Assembly: GCF_000972845.2 (NCBI RefSeq)
Contig: NC_040032.1
Location: forward strand, 23,076,889-23,140,888
DNA: 64,000 nucleotides
Reading direction: 5' to 3'
Source: Larimichthys crocea
Lineage: Eukaryota; Chordata; Actinopteri; Sciaenidae
Notes under the pieces: generated by a model
Told to the model about the DNA's origin: nothing
What the model saw: only the letters and a program-made list of their open reading frames with translations
Databases searched by the model: none
Position numbers and translations under genes: made by a program
Shown here: in pieces, positions 42,913-53,735 of the stretch
Layout of the letters: each line of letters starts with the position of its first letter
Position numbering within the stretch: position 1 is the first letter of the stretch

Positions 42913-43881
42913 CTACCTGTGGAGTTTTGCCTTTGCTGGAACGACTGAGACAGAAAATGAAAGTTGCCACTGACAGCAGAGATTTTTCATGAGGATAGGT
43001 CTGATAGTCTGGTCTCTGATTCCATAGATGAGAGAACTTAGACATCTTGGAAGGATTATAATAAAAACATAATGGACAATGTGGAGACGGTCAAACGTTA
43101 TTGCATCTACAACTTTTGAGATAGCTTGGATCAATGGGGTGTGTAGAGCTGACAGGAGAATGAGGCCCAGCTGCACCAGATGCAGCAGCAGTGTCTTACT
43201 AGCCTTTTGGGCTGAAGCTTTGTCTGTAGTCGCTGACCTGGCAGCTACCATCACACCAATATAGGAGAAACTGACTACCACACCAGCTGAACAAAACAGA
43301 ATATAAGTGTAGACTTTGTCATAAAGATCAGACACTGGATTAAGAAACATTATTTCTCTGCGACAATAGTCTTTCATCTGCCGGTTCTGCTGGTCTTCAA
43401 AAGAGAAATTCAATAGCATAAAAACTGCAGTGAGGACATTCAATGAACAAAAGGCCCAGATCACAACAATAGCCAACCCTGTGTTTCTGATTGTGATGAT
43501 AGTAGCGTGCCTCAGTGGGTAGCACACAGCTACATATCTTTCCAGACACATCACCAGCAGTGTGAGAGGGGAGATTTCATTTGTGATTTTGGAGAGCATT
43601 GTGAGAACACCACACACAGGATATGTCAATGTTATGGCACAAGCAGCCAATATGTACAGTATCTGACCCTGCATGATTACTGCAGTGTCTGCAAAAAGGA
43701 GGTTATACAGAAGAATGTAACGAGAGGTCTCACGAAACACAGATTTACTCCTCAAGGTGTATAACATGGTGCCATTAATGTAGAGAAACAGACAGCATGG
43801 TGTGGTAGTCAGAGCTACAAAAATTGCTCTTTCCAATAACCCCTGTGTGAGAGTAACATTGGTCTGATATTGAGTTGTCAT
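42913..43881 (-). CDS. Odorant receptor, family 131-like (intact)
   Basis: 322 residues from MTTQYQTNVT; glycosylation site NVT at 8. Closest to the gene at 26785 (shared FVALTTTPCCLFLYINGTM-type TM1 and the CCQW..SFSVSVVP tail). TM2 is unusual, FADTAVIMQGQILYI, with a glycine where paralogues have serine or leucine. ECL2 carries YCRREIM with its cysteine. CLERYVAVCYPLRH and LPRCLSSLIYGIRDQ are intact. The loop before TM6 reads ATTDKASAQKASKTLLL, with fewer basic residues than paralogues (usually ARKARN). The N-terminus is shorter than in the 14353/19238 group. No lesions. Confidence 0.95.
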   Translation of the reverse strand: MTTQYQTNVTLTQGLLERAIFVALTTTPCCLFLYINGTMLYTLRSKSVFRETSRYILLYNLLFADTAVIMQGQILYILAACAITLTYPVCGVLTMLSKITNEISPLTLLVMCLERYVAVCYPLRHATIITIRNTGLAIVVIWAFCSLNVLTAVFMLLNFSFEDQQNRQMKDYCRREIMFLNPVSDLYDKVYTYILFCSAGVVVSFSYIGVMVAARSATTDKASAQKASKTLLLHLVQLGLILLSALHTPLIQAISKVVDAITFDRLHIVHYVFIIILPRCLSSLIYGIRDQTIRPILMKNLCCQWQLSFSVSVVPAKAKLHR

Positions 43882-44049
43882 CTTAGTTAAGACTGAAGAT
43901 ACAGAAAAATATTAAACTCTTGATACAATCAGACAGCAAAATCAAAAATAATCTTGTCCAGTTTGAATATCTACAACAGTGAAGACCTTTCATCTTCAGA
44001 GGAGAGTATACTACCGAGTTCCCTTGTGAAACACTAAATCATATTCATA

Positions 44050-44205
44050 CATGAGTAGGCTTGTGAGCAAAGCCAGACTGCATAACTTACCTGTCTTCAC
44101 ATATTGTTTATGAGCTCTGTTCTCAGATCACTTCACATGATACAATTACATGTCAGCATTGTTAACAAATTATTGATGGGTGATGTAATGTTTCTTCCAC
44201 CAGTA
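44050..44205 (-). promoter_or_regulatory. Conserved odorant-receptor upstream block (gene at 42913)
   Basis: GAGCTC at 44112-44117 with CATAAACAAT on the minus strand, about 233 bp from the ATG, and TGATGTAAT at 44181-44189. The GGTCTGCAGGG motif is degraded in this copy. Confidence 0.6.
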
Positions 44206-45151
44206 CCCTGATTACCTGTCATGACCCAGCACATGAGCCGTGACATACGTCACCATATCCATGATGCATGAGTAATTATGAAGTCCACAGTATGACTTAA
44301 TTTTGCCCATAAAATGATTATTTTTGTTTGCTTTATTTATATGAAATTGTATTTTTCTTTCTGAATTATTTGGGGTTTATTTGAAGGATTGTTTGCATTT
44401 GCTTGTTTCATTTCTTTTGTGCATTATAGTATTTGGGGGCCTTTTTGTTTGTATATCCTTTTTTTTTAAATTTCAGTTTGGACAACAGTGAGCTATGATA
44501 CATTTGAAGATTTGGCTGACACCTCCTACCAGATCAAAAAAATGAATGAAGGCCATTGTAGGTCATATATCCCTATATGTAATGTAATTTCTATGGTTTG
44601 TATGGTGTGAGATACCAAAGTCACATCAAGTCAACATCATTCTATTCATGTATATAAAACTGTATAGAACATATTATATGCACTTTGGTACAGCACCACT
44701 CTTGTATAGAGGCTGCAGATAACGGATGGATGGATTGTTTTTTGGGGGGAAATTATTTATTTTGGGACAGTAATTTCTATTACAAAACATACATCAGGAC
44801 GAATTCCTCCTTTTTTTCAAAGTTTAAAGTACTTTGAAATATCTGGGCTGGTGTTGTGTACACAAGTACAATGCGTACACAATATAAGTGAAAACTATGT
44901 CAGGGGAGACTTTAGAGAAAATAAGATACAAGTCAATGAGGATTGTTAAAATAAAATGACAGGGTCATTGATTAAGTAGCTCCAAAAAATCTGGCAGAGT
45001 GCCATACATATTTAACTCACTTGGTCCACAAGAAAAATTAATCTTTTACATGACATAAATGTAGGTGTTCTGGAAGTAACCAACACCTTGTGAGTGCTTT
45101 GCAGACACATATTTATTTGGACACCTCTAGGAACAGAAAATGTAATAAAGT
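44206..45151. other. Intergenic, nothing recognised
   Basis: AT-rich with no gene. GATAACGGATGGATGGATTG near 44720 resembles a common fish repeat end. Confidence 0.45.
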
Positions 45152-45768
45152 CCAATAATGTAATACCTGCCAATAGCATAATAGTTTTGGCCATTTTAAA
45201 TGTAACAAAGATAATAATGTATTAACATACCAATAATGTAATAAAGTTTTTGAGCCAATAATGTAGTAACATTTTGCCAATAATGAAATAAGTTATTACG
45301 TTATTGGTGTAGCATTAAAACATTTTTTATTTGATAATGTAATAATACATAGATAGGCATTTCTTGGAAATAAAAGATTATTTTGCAGTTTTTCTGCTGT
45401 TTGAAATAGATATAGTGGATGGCTTAGTCGTCATATTCATTCATCATAAAGGGTACGTACTAATTATGGTTGTAATGCCAATTTGAGAATTATTTGTTGT
45501 ACAAAATCTATTAGAGTGTTGTTTATTTGCTTAGATATGTAAATTAATAATGTATGGAGGAATATTATTTAAATTAATTACTGTGAAGTGTATATAGTAG
45601 TTACAGTAGATCACTTAGTGGAATGTGCTAGAATTCAGAAAGAGAACAGGGTGTTTGCTCAGTTGTTAGATAAAAAAGTCTAATCGGGCTAGTTATTACT
45701 AAGTTATTACATTATTGGCTTCAAAATGGCCCAAATTATTAGATTATCAGCATATATTACATTATTGG
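45152..45768. mobile_element. MITE-like element with ~48-bp inverted ends
   Basis: The left end CCAATAATGTAATA...TTGGCCATTTTAAA (45152-45200) is complementary to the right end TCAAAATGGCCCAAATTATT...ATTACATTATTGG (45721-45768). Short CCAATAATGTAAT motifs recur inside (45228-45245, 45255, 45278). Its right portion is repeated at 50187-50285 in the 3' flank of the paralogous receptor. Flanking duplication is not clear. Confidence 0.6.
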
Positions 45769-45852
45769 TTGGTACACTTGCCTTAAAAAATCCTAAAAAA
45801 TAATGTGGAAATTTGCAAGGGTAGATCAGCGTAAATAACATACATTATTACA

Positions 45853-46538
45853 TTATGACTGGCCTTTGTTGAGGAAGACTGAGCATCTCCACCAACAGCA
45901 CAGATTTTGCATGAGAACAGGTCTGATGGTTTGATCCCTGAGTCCATAGATGAGAGCACTCAGACACCTTGGAAGGATATTCAAGCACACAAAGCATGCA
46001 TTGTAAAGCCGCAGAAGAGTCAATCTTCCCACTGTTCTAACAATGGTTACAATAATAGTGGTGTACAAGGTGGAGGTGAGAATCAGGCTCAGCTGAATCA
46101 GGTGAAGCAGCACACAGCCACATATCTCTCAAGTGACATCACAGCCAGGGTGAGAGGGGAAATGGTGGCTGTGAAAATTGAGAGCAGAACAAGGGTACTA
46201 CATGCATAATATGTTATTTTGATCCGTAAACAAGCCATTAGGTAAAGAAGAAGGTTTGATACCAGGTGAGCAGTGTCTGCAAAGAGCAGGTTGTACAGCA
46301 GGACGTAACGGGATGTCTCACAAAACACAGGCTTATTCCTGAGGGTGAACAGCAAAACACAATTAATGTAGAGAAAAGAGCAGCTTGAACCTATAGACAC
46401 CATGCCAAACAACATTACCTCATGATACTGCAGACTAGCAGTGACATTTGACCTAGGCTGCAGTACAGACAACATTACAGAATGATTTCTGAAGATTATA
46501 TTATTTTGGCTTTTTGTAACAGTACCAGTAAAGTGCAC
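45853..46538 (-). pseudogene. Odorant receptor pseudogene, divergent type, middle deleted
   Basis: Paralogue of the gene at 50372. The N-terminal part (46538 to about 46105) runs through TM1-TM3 to SLERYVAVC without lesions, then joins out of frame to TM6 (LLLHLIQLSLILTSTL) through to the intact tail at 45853. About 340 bp covering TM4 and TM5 are absent. The junction (GAAGC-AG-CACACAG) shows a 2-bp overlap between the two flanks, as in end-joining. The sequence is otherwise close to its paralogue, so the deletion is fairly recent. Confidence 0.92.
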
Positions 46539-46639
46539 TAAATTGCATAATATTACATCATGAAGTTAATTTCAAAGATGCTAAAAAGTATTACAACAAT
46601 GACCTTTCAAGTCCATTACCCAAATGATTCATCAATATC

Positions 46640-46830
46640 GAGCAGTTAAGTCAGGAGCTTAGATGACTTGACTGGTCTAGTGCTGCTGTTTCCCGCAACA
46701 CATGGTATATATGCTTTGTGCTCAGGCCACCTTCACATGATATCATTACATCAGCACAGCAATCACATCAGAAGTTAGTGATGTAATTTCTTTACCACTG
46801 TCTCTTTAACACTCCATTTCTCTACTGCTT
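46640..46830 (-). promoter_or_regulatory. Odorant-receptor upstream block, divergent type
   Basis: On the minus strand CAAAGCATATATACC (46694-46708, TATA-like) lies about 165 bp from the ATG. TGATGTAAT at 46789-46797 and the opposite-strand copy ATTACATCA at 46745-46753. Confidence 0.55.
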
Positions 46831-47984
46831 TTAGTGCTACTATTGTCTATTAAATTACTATTGACTTTCCAGAAAAGTGTTGTTGCAGCTGCACGTTACA
46901 CATGCATGAGATGTGCTCTTTACATGGGGTGTGCCATCTGCCAACTGGAGACCATCACAGCTCAGGAGCAGTGGTTTGCTGCAGCTTGACATTTTACTTT
47001 AACCCAATCTCTAAATGCATCCAGGCCTAAATTGTTACCTAAGTACTGTTGTAGAGAAATTGCTGAAGTCAAAGGTCAATGGTGAGGTCAGGAAGGAAGA
47101 AAGTGTTCAGGAGCCTCTGATGTCTTATGCTGTGTTATTTATTGACGCTTGGCCAAGGAGAATTAGAGACACTCTTAAAGTTCATCAGAAGTGCCTGAGT
47201 CGGTTTCACAATCTGCCCAAATCATCCTGGTGGATAGACTTTAAACCCCAAGATAACACCACAAATACTATACGCCCAGAATTAGTCAAAGAGAATATTT
47301 TTACCCATGGAGGTGTTATTGTCAGCATATTCTAGTCTGAAAACACAGATGTCTGTTTTACGCAGATTGGAACGTCAATGGCAAGCTATCTATTATGTCC
47401 AGGAAGGCAGCAATAGGTCTCTTCGACCTTGCCCACCACAGTGTTGAGATAGACTGGCACCTACTGTTCTCAATCAAAGCCAAACAACTAATACTGCTGA
47501 GGACCTCAAGGCCCACACGTGACCTTGTGTAACCTAATGATCGAAAACTCTATAACAAGTACTTCAGAGGCCACTACACTCATAGCCAAGTCAGTTCATG
47601 AGTATTCAGTGCATTCCTGTTTGTGCTTTAACGTGTGTTTTAGGTTTTCCAGAAATTTAAATTTATTCCCAAACTGGTGAACTTGTGAGAGGTGATGTTT
47701 ACCCTGGCGAATTTATTGTTAATAACTAAGATACAAGGCTGTTGGATAGATGGAGAGATGCAAACTTAGGACTTAGGTTTTGCTTCAAGGCTGAGCCACA
47801 CATTCTACCCAAGCTAGACCCATAGACTTGATTTTTTTTTTTTTTTTTTTTTTTTTACCTTTGGACCAGAGAATAGTGGTATCATTGCCCCAGCCTAATG
47901 TGTTTGTTTGGGGCTATCACTGTAGCATGAACTTTTTACATTTTCCATAAATTTCACCCCTTATGTCGAATAGCCCTAACTTTT
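46831..47984. other. Intergenic, no gene claimed
   Basis: A 106-residue open frame at 47015-47335 is not recognisable as a family and is probably chance. A pure T run lies at 47831-47858. Confidence 0.4.
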
Positions 47985-48110
47985 TGTGAGTAGTGTCTAT
48001 GCTTTGCCCTCAAGCCACCTTCATATGATATCATTATACCAAAATGGTGACGAGATAGAAAATAGTGATGTAATCTCTCTACCACTGTGCCCTCAATACT
48101 CTCTCTACTT
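47985..48110 (-). promoter_or_regulatory. Orphan odorant-receptor upstream block
   Basis: Diverged copy of the blocks at 46700-46820 and 51565-51670: CTATGCTTTGCCCTCAAGCC, CATATGATATCATTA, then AATAGTGATGTAATCTCTCT with TGATGTAAT at 48066-48074, and CCACTGTGCCCTCAATACTC. No receptor sequence follows on its 3' side (47000-47980), so the gene it served has been lost or replaced. Confidence 0.6.
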
Positions 48111-48278
48111 TTCTTTACTGCTCTAAATGTTTCAGTGCCTGTTTAAAAAACGTTACTCTCACTCCATTGTGCCTGCTGTCTTTTTATTAGGGCCCTATTG
48201 AATTTCTAATGTTTATTATTTTTCTTTGTTTTTATTTTTATTTTTCTTCAGACATAAAGTGAATCGCATTTTTGAAGG

Positions 48279-48367
48279 CCCATATCCCCCCAAAAACTCA
48301 CAAAAAATTGCATATCCCCCCATGTCCGGAAACTCACAAAAAATTGCATATCCCCCCCATGTCCGGT
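48279..48367. repeat. Short tandem repeat, ~38-bp unit
   Basis: Units of CATATCCCCCCATGTCCGGAAACTCACAAAAAATTG, about two and a half copies. Confidence 0.85.
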
Positions 48368-48369
48368 GT

Positions 48370-49635
48370 AAAATTACGTATTTTGGGGGTCTCACACATG
48401 CACGCATGCATATGTCTCTACAGCGCCACCTAGGTGTGTGTTTTTGGAGGTGCCCCACGCCACAGTTTCGCCCACGTGCACGGAACTCGGTGGGAGTATG
48501 TAACATGCCCAGACGCACAAAAAAGTCTCTTGGTGCCCCAGGCTACAGTGAACCGTACGGCGTCCAATTTTTCTCAAATTTGGACTTTTCAGGTTTTTGG
48601 GTCATTCCCAGGGGTCGCATTTCAACGAACTCCTCCGAGGGATTTCATCCGATGTGCTTGAAACTTGCCGTGTGTGTTTTCAAGACCTCGACAATGAAAA
48701 GTTTTCAAAATCACAACTTTTTATCAGAGGCCAGGGCCGTGACGGTGCGTCAAAGTCAACGCTGCCGATTTTTTCACAAAAAAACAAGACTCCATTGACT
48801 TTTGGCCTGATTTTCATGCAAAACTGTGCGGCTTATATATATACGTATATATATATTATATACTTTGTCAGAGCTGTCTGAAACTTGTTGGGGTTGTTAA
48901 CAGCAACATTATGCACAATTTGGCTGCATAATTCATGAGGGGATGGGACAAAAAACTCTATAGCGCCCCCTGGAATTTTAGTTTGGAACAGCCCCGCCAC
49001 AGTTTTGGACACAGAATTATGAAACTCAGCCGAACTGTAGAACATGGTAAGTCCTACAAAAACGTCTCTTGGAGCAATACGCTACAATGAACAGGAAGCG
49101 AGATATTTAATAATGAAAATCGCCATTTCCGGTGTTTCGGCCTGGTTGACAAGAGGTCATGTTTGAACAAACTCCTCCTAGGGCTTGTATCCAATTCACT
49201 TCAAACTTGGTAGGTGTGTTCACATAGACTTCCACAGTTATCAAAATGATGCATTTTGGGGAAACTGTGTGGCCGTGGCAATCCATAAAATCATTCAAAG
49301 AAAAAATCGCCAGGAAGCACATTCACATCAAGCAAGTACACCACAGGGACTTTATGTCCATTTTCATAAATGTATAAGTGTAAATGCAGGACCTATAGAT
49401 GTTTGAGGTTACACAGTAATAACACAAAATCTGCAAGAGCATATAAGTCACATTATATAACAAGTATTTTATGATCTGTCGAAGGTTCACAATTAGTAAA
49501 GGCGTGCAGTTATTAACATGTCAACAATAGGAATCATAAGTTACTAAGGCAGTTCATATGAAGTGCATTAGTGATTAGTATTTCATAACATATTTTTATA
49601 TTGCGAGGGCCCGACCATCGCTGCTTGCAGCTTTA
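48370..49635. repeat. Interspersed fish repeat with two diverged internal units
   Basis: Two units about 530 bp apart share the order (TCTA)(C/T)AGCGCC(A/C)CCT, GCC(A/C)CAGTTT, ACTC(G/A)G, AA(A/C)GTCTCTTGG, GCTACA.TGAAC, then CAAACTCCTCC-type sequence. The end GAGGGCCCGACCATCGCTGCTTGCAGCTTTAATT (49597-49635) is a terminus I have seen often in fish genomes. No coding capacity supported; the class is unknown. Confidence 0.6.
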
Positions 49636-50186
49636 ATTGTCTTTATATTTCATGTTATTGTCTATTTTCCTTTTTTTTCTTCGTTCATATTTTTCTCATA
49701 CTATGTTTATGTTTATTATTGTTTATTATAGGGGATTAATAAAGTACTTCTGAGAATGTAAGAGTGACCCCATTCTAGACTAATTTCTACACCTCTCTAA
49801 ATCCACTGATAATACCTTCCTTGATATTTGTACATATTTCTTCATGACCTTTACATTTGTGTTCTTCATTCATATAGTTTAGATTCACTGTCTGTGTGTA
49901 CCTTAGAACAGCTGACAGACAAACAGAAATGAGTGAACTACTGTGACATTAGGCAAGAACACATTTATTTTATGAATAATTAATAGACTGAATAAATGCA
50001 GATAAGATGTAATAATTTCTTCCAATTGTCACTTCTTGCAGATCATACATACGACATGGGCTTCTCTCCACAATTCAAAAGTGTAGCAACATGTTTGAGA
50101 ATGTGGAACATTTTCATAAGACAAGCATTTTGAAAATTACTTTTTACATGTTACAGATAGCTAGAATCTGCATTGAAGCCTAATGA
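49636..50186. other. Intergenic, nothing recognised
   Basis: AT-rich sequence without gene. Confidence 0.5.
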
Positions 50187-50371
50187 AAAAGTCTAATCGG
50201 GCTAGTTATTACTAAGTTATTACATTATTGGCTTCAAAAATCACCCAAATTATTACATTATCGGCATATATTACATTATTGGTTGCTACAACACCTTGCC
50301 TAAAAAAAATCCTTAAAAAGAATGTGGAAATTTGCAAGGGTAGATCAGCGTAAATAACATACATTATTACA
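50187..50371. repeat. Duplicated 3' flank of the divergent receptors
   Basis: Nearly identical to 45672-45852 (AAAAAGTCTAATCGGGCTAG to ACATTATGACTGGCC), including the right end of the MITE-like element. Similarity stops abruptly at 50187, marking one end of the segmental duplication that made the two divergent receptors. Confidence 0.85.
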
Positions 50372-51391
50372 TTATGACTGGCCTTTGTTGAGGAAGACTG
50401 AGCATCTCCACCAACAGCACAGATTTTGCATGAGAACAGGTCTGATGGTTTGATCCCTGAGTCCATAGATGAGAGCACTCAGACACCTCGGAAGAACACT
50501 CAAGCACACAAAGCAGATATTGTAAATCCGCATGAGGTCTGCTCTTCCCACTGTTCTAGCAATAGCTACAACGATGGTGGAGAACAAGGTGGAGGTGAGA
50601 ATTAGGCTCAGCTGAATCAGGTGAAGCAGAAGTGTTTGCAGAGCCTTTATAGCCGAAGCTTTGTTTGTTGAGACAGACCTGGCTACAAGTGCTACACCAA
50701 TGTAGGAGGCTATGATTGCTAAACCCACTGACAGAAAGAGAGTGCTGGCATAGGCTTCTTCAAAATCATTAAAGAGTGGTGCAAAAAAAATGGCTTCTTT
50801 AGAACAAAAGTTTCTCAAATGCAAATTTAAGGAGATTTTTGTGAACACATAAAGCAACATAAAAATTCGTATGAGGATGTGGATAAAACTGAAACCCCAC
50901 ACCAGAGCGATTGCCATGCCTGTGCTTCTCATGGTAAAGATGGTAGCATGCCTCAGTGGATAGCACACAGCCACATATCTCTCAAGTGACATCACAGCCA
51001 GGGTGAGAGGGGAAACGGGGGCTGTGAAAATTGAGAGCAGAACAAGAGTACTACATGCATAATATGTTATTTTGATCCGTAAAGAAGACAAAAAATACAG
51101 CATGATGTTTGATACCAGGTGAGCAGTGTCTGCAAAGAGCAGGTTGAACAGCAGGATATAACGCGATGTCTCACAAAACACAGGCTTCTTTCTGAGGGTG
51201 AACAGCAAAATACCGTTAATATAGAGGAAAGAGCAGCTTGAGCCTACGGATACCATGCCAAACAACATTACCTCATGATACTGCAGACTAGTAGTGACAT
51301 TTGCCTTAGGAAGTAGCACAGACACCATTATAGAATGATTTCTTAAGATGAATTTCTTTAGACCTGTTGTAGTTGTAGTCGTAAACTGCAT
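50372..51391 (-). CDS. Odorant receptor, divergent family 131-like (intact)
   Basis: 339 residues from the first ATG (MQFTTTTTTG); a start at MVSVLLPKANVT is an alternative. N-glycosylation sites NHS and NVT near the N-terminus. Differs from the other receptors by VGSSCSFLYINGILLFTLR in TM1, KPVFCETSRYILL before TM2, YYACSTLVLL at TM3, SLERYVAVCYPLRHATIFTM, a long ECL2 with KISLNLHLRNFCSKEAI, and STNKASAIKALQTLLLHLIQ before TM6; LPRCLSALIYGLRDQTIRP in TM7 is kept. All seven segments are present and there are no lesions. It is the only intact member of this subfamily here; its sister at 45853-46538 is dead. Confidence 0.93.
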   Translation of the reverse strand: MQFTTTTTTGLKKFILRNHSIMVSVLLPKANVTTSLQYHEVMLFGMVSVGSSCSFLYINGILLFTLRKKPVFCETSRYILLFNLLFADTAHLVSNIMLYFLSSLRIKITYYACSTLVLLSIFTAPVSPLTLAVMSLERYVAVCYPLRHATIFTMRSTGMAIALVWGFSFIHILIRIFMLLYVFTKISLNLHLRNFCSKEAIFFAPLFNDFEEAYASTLFLSVGLAIIASYIGVALVARSVSTNKASAIKALQTLLLHLIQLSLILTSTLFSTIVVAIARTVGRADLMRIYNICFVCLSVLPRCLSALIYGLRDQTIRPVLMQNLCCWWRCSVFLNKGQS

Positions 51392-51489
51392 TACATATCA
51401 CATATTACATTATTGAATTCATCCTATCAATACAAACACCTTTCAAATGCAGTACCCCAAATGAGCCATTAGTGTTGAGCAGTCAAATC

Positions 51490-51690
51490 AGGAGGTTAGA
51501 GGACTTGTTTGTTTTCACAAGGACAGAGCCGGTCTGGTGAAGTTGTTTCCTGCAACGCACAATATATCTGCTTTGTCCTCAAGCTGCCTCCATATAACAT
51601 CATTACATCAGCATGATGAGTAGCACAAAAAATAAGTGATGCAATCTCTCTAACCACTTTGCCATGAACACTTTATTTTTGACCACTAGT
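51490..51690 (-). promoter_or_regulatory. Odorant-receptor upstream block, divergent type
   Basis: On the minus strand CAAAGCAGATATATTG (51561-51576) about 175 bp from the ATG; TGATGCAAT at 51637-51645 and an opposite-strand copy ATTACATCA at 51602-51610, the same paired arrangement as at 46745-46797. Confidence 0.55.
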
Positions 51691-51835
51691 ATGAATGCTT
51701 TATGTTTAATAAACACTAAGACTTAATACTCACCCCTCGCCAAAAGTAGGTGTTGACTTAAATAACTAAATAAGTATGTGTTTATATGACAACATCTACA
51801 ACAAAGGTAATGCTCCTTAAACGCTAATTGTCGTC

Positions 51836-52522
51836 TAGTGATGGGAATTTTGGCTCTTTTTGGAGAGCCGGTTCTTTTGGCTCTGCATACTATAAGGAGC
51901 CGGCTCTTTTGGCTCCCAAACGGCTCCTCACATTTTATTAATTGGTTTTATTAATTAATTATTATTATTATTTTGTTATTATTGCTGTTATTATTATTTA
52001 ATATTTTTAAATGTTATTATATTTTATTTTATTTTATTTTTGACATTGTAAAGCACTTTGGTCAGTGCATGTGGTGTAAAAATGTGCTATATAAATAAAA
52101 TGTACTAACTATTTAATTAATTTATCACCCAAAATAATGCAATAATGTAATAAATAATGTCTCTCATCTCCCTCCTGTCGTGTTTGTCCTCCGCGACCGC
52201 TGTGTGTGTGTCTCTGTCACCCCTGCCTTGGATGCTGCTATACATCTTTTAACCAATCACGTGCAGCTTTCACACAAAAAAAGTGGAGAAAAAAAAGGTT
52301 TTCCTCCATTTTTTTAATTGTAAGCCGAATGTGATTGGTCAAGATGTGTGAGAACAGGCATGGCATGAGGGAGAGTGTCAGGGGGAGGAGACAGTGAGGC
52401 ACAGAAGGGGGGAAAAAAACAAAAAAACGGCTCCCTAAATCGGCTCCCAACGAGGAGCCGGCACCTGTGGTTCAATTCAAAGAGCTCTTAGAACCGGATT
52501 GTTCGCGACCGATACATTACTA
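51836..52522. mobile_element. Ac-like hAT non-autonomous element
   Basis: Starts TAGTGATGGGAATTTTGGCT and ends ...CGACCGATACATTACTA, with subterminal GAGCCGG(C/T)TCTTTTGGCTC and AGAGCTCTTAGAACCGG repeats typical of Ac-type hAT elements. An 8-bp duplication TTGTCGTC (51828-51835) / TTGCCGTC (52523-52530) flanks it with one mismatch. 687 bp, no transposase. Confidence 0.82.
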
Positions 52523-52530
52523 TTGCCGTC

Positions 52531-53629
52531 GCAGAAGAAGAATCAGGACAGGCTGTGCTGTACCTGCTGGTGACTCCTTTGAGTCGGTATACCTGCTTTG
52601 TAAACATGATGGAGGCAACACCTGATGCCAGCATTAGCAGCTAGCCTCGACCATGCGCTCAGATGCAAACTGATGCAGGTCAATGTCAGTGTTAGAGGAC
52701 ATGCAGAGGCTTTACAGGAAGCATCCTCTGAGCTAACTGTTACTCTTACTGTTGATGTTAGAGGTTTGTGGAATGCAATTATATCCAACACAGATGACAA
52801 CTTTCTTAATGGAGGCATACTAAGGACAGAAAACTGGGGCCAATTTTGCAACAAATTAGTCGTGGCCACACCCCTCCAAGTGTTTTCCTGTATTTTCCCC
52901 TTCCCTATGTTTCCAGTGCTCCGCTGTCTGTCTGTCTTTGTGTATGTTTTGGGTGTGGCCTGGCTCTGCACCTCTGCATACCTGTTTGCAAGCACATCGT
53001 CACCAATCCCAGTTGGCTCACCTGCTTCCTATCAGCTCATCAATTTGCATTACTTCAACCCCAGTTCACTCTCAGAAGGGGCTACTCTCAGGGTCAACTC
53101 ATTTCCTGTCTGTAGTTTTACAGTTTCTTCATGTTTCATGCTCTGTCTTGAGTTTCTTTGTGTCTCAGGATCCCAGTTTGCCGGCAACACATCCTCCCTT
53201 GCTTCCTCTGTCGGCCACACTGCCTTGCCATTTTCCATTCCAGCTTCCGTCTGCCATAACTATGCTATCCCTTCAACCCATCTCCAATAATCTAAATGAT
53301 TTAACTAAAACTTAAACTTTGTTTTATTCAAATTAAGTGTAACAGTATCCCTGATAATGATCAGAATAGAAGGTGACTATAGTTGGGGAAAATAAGGATT
53401 AGGTTTACTTGTGTCTGGACAGGAAGCCGATGAGAGTGCTCTGCCCTTAGATGTGATGGAGTGATCAGTATGGGGTAGTCTTCTTTTTTATTTTTTGTCT
53501 TTTGATATGACACAATGAAAAGATAGGGCGCCTTCTTCTTGATGCAGAACATTAAGTAATAATATGCATAAGCATGTGCGTGAGAATGTGTACTTTGGTG
53601 TGTGTGTGTATGTTTTCGGGCAGAAATAG
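52531..53629. other. Intergenic, no gene claimed
   Basis: Includes a 221-residue open frame (52625-53290, plus strand), rich in serine, leucine and cysteine, without recognisable domains and overlapped by long frames in other phases; probably non-coding. Confidence 0.45.
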
Positions 53630-53735
53630 TTCAGTTGGTAAAGACTTCTCCAGTCCAGCATGGACCAAAGTATGGAGGGTGGACTAGCTGGAGAGGTGCC
53701 AGTTCACCTCCTGGCCAAGGCGATTTGAGTTTGGC
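53630..53735 (+). mobile_element. SINE-like fragment
   Basis: ATAGTTCAGTTGGTAAAGAC (a tRNA A-box-like start), GTCCAGCATGGACCAAAGTA, TGGAGGGTGGACTAGCTGGA and GAGGTGCCAGTTCACCTCCT form a series I associate with a common fish tRNA-derived repeat. The expected continuation is lost. Confidence 0.5.

Noticed and set aside
47015..47335. 106-residue open frame
   Set aside because: Protein-like in places but not recognised, and lies in a repeat-rich intergenic region.
48226..48798. 190-residue open frame
   Set aside because: Lies across an interspersed non-coding repeat and a short tandem repeat.
52625..53290. 221-residue open frame
   Set aside because: Low-complexity hydrophobic/serine composition, long overlapping frames in other phases, no domain and no splice or promoter context.
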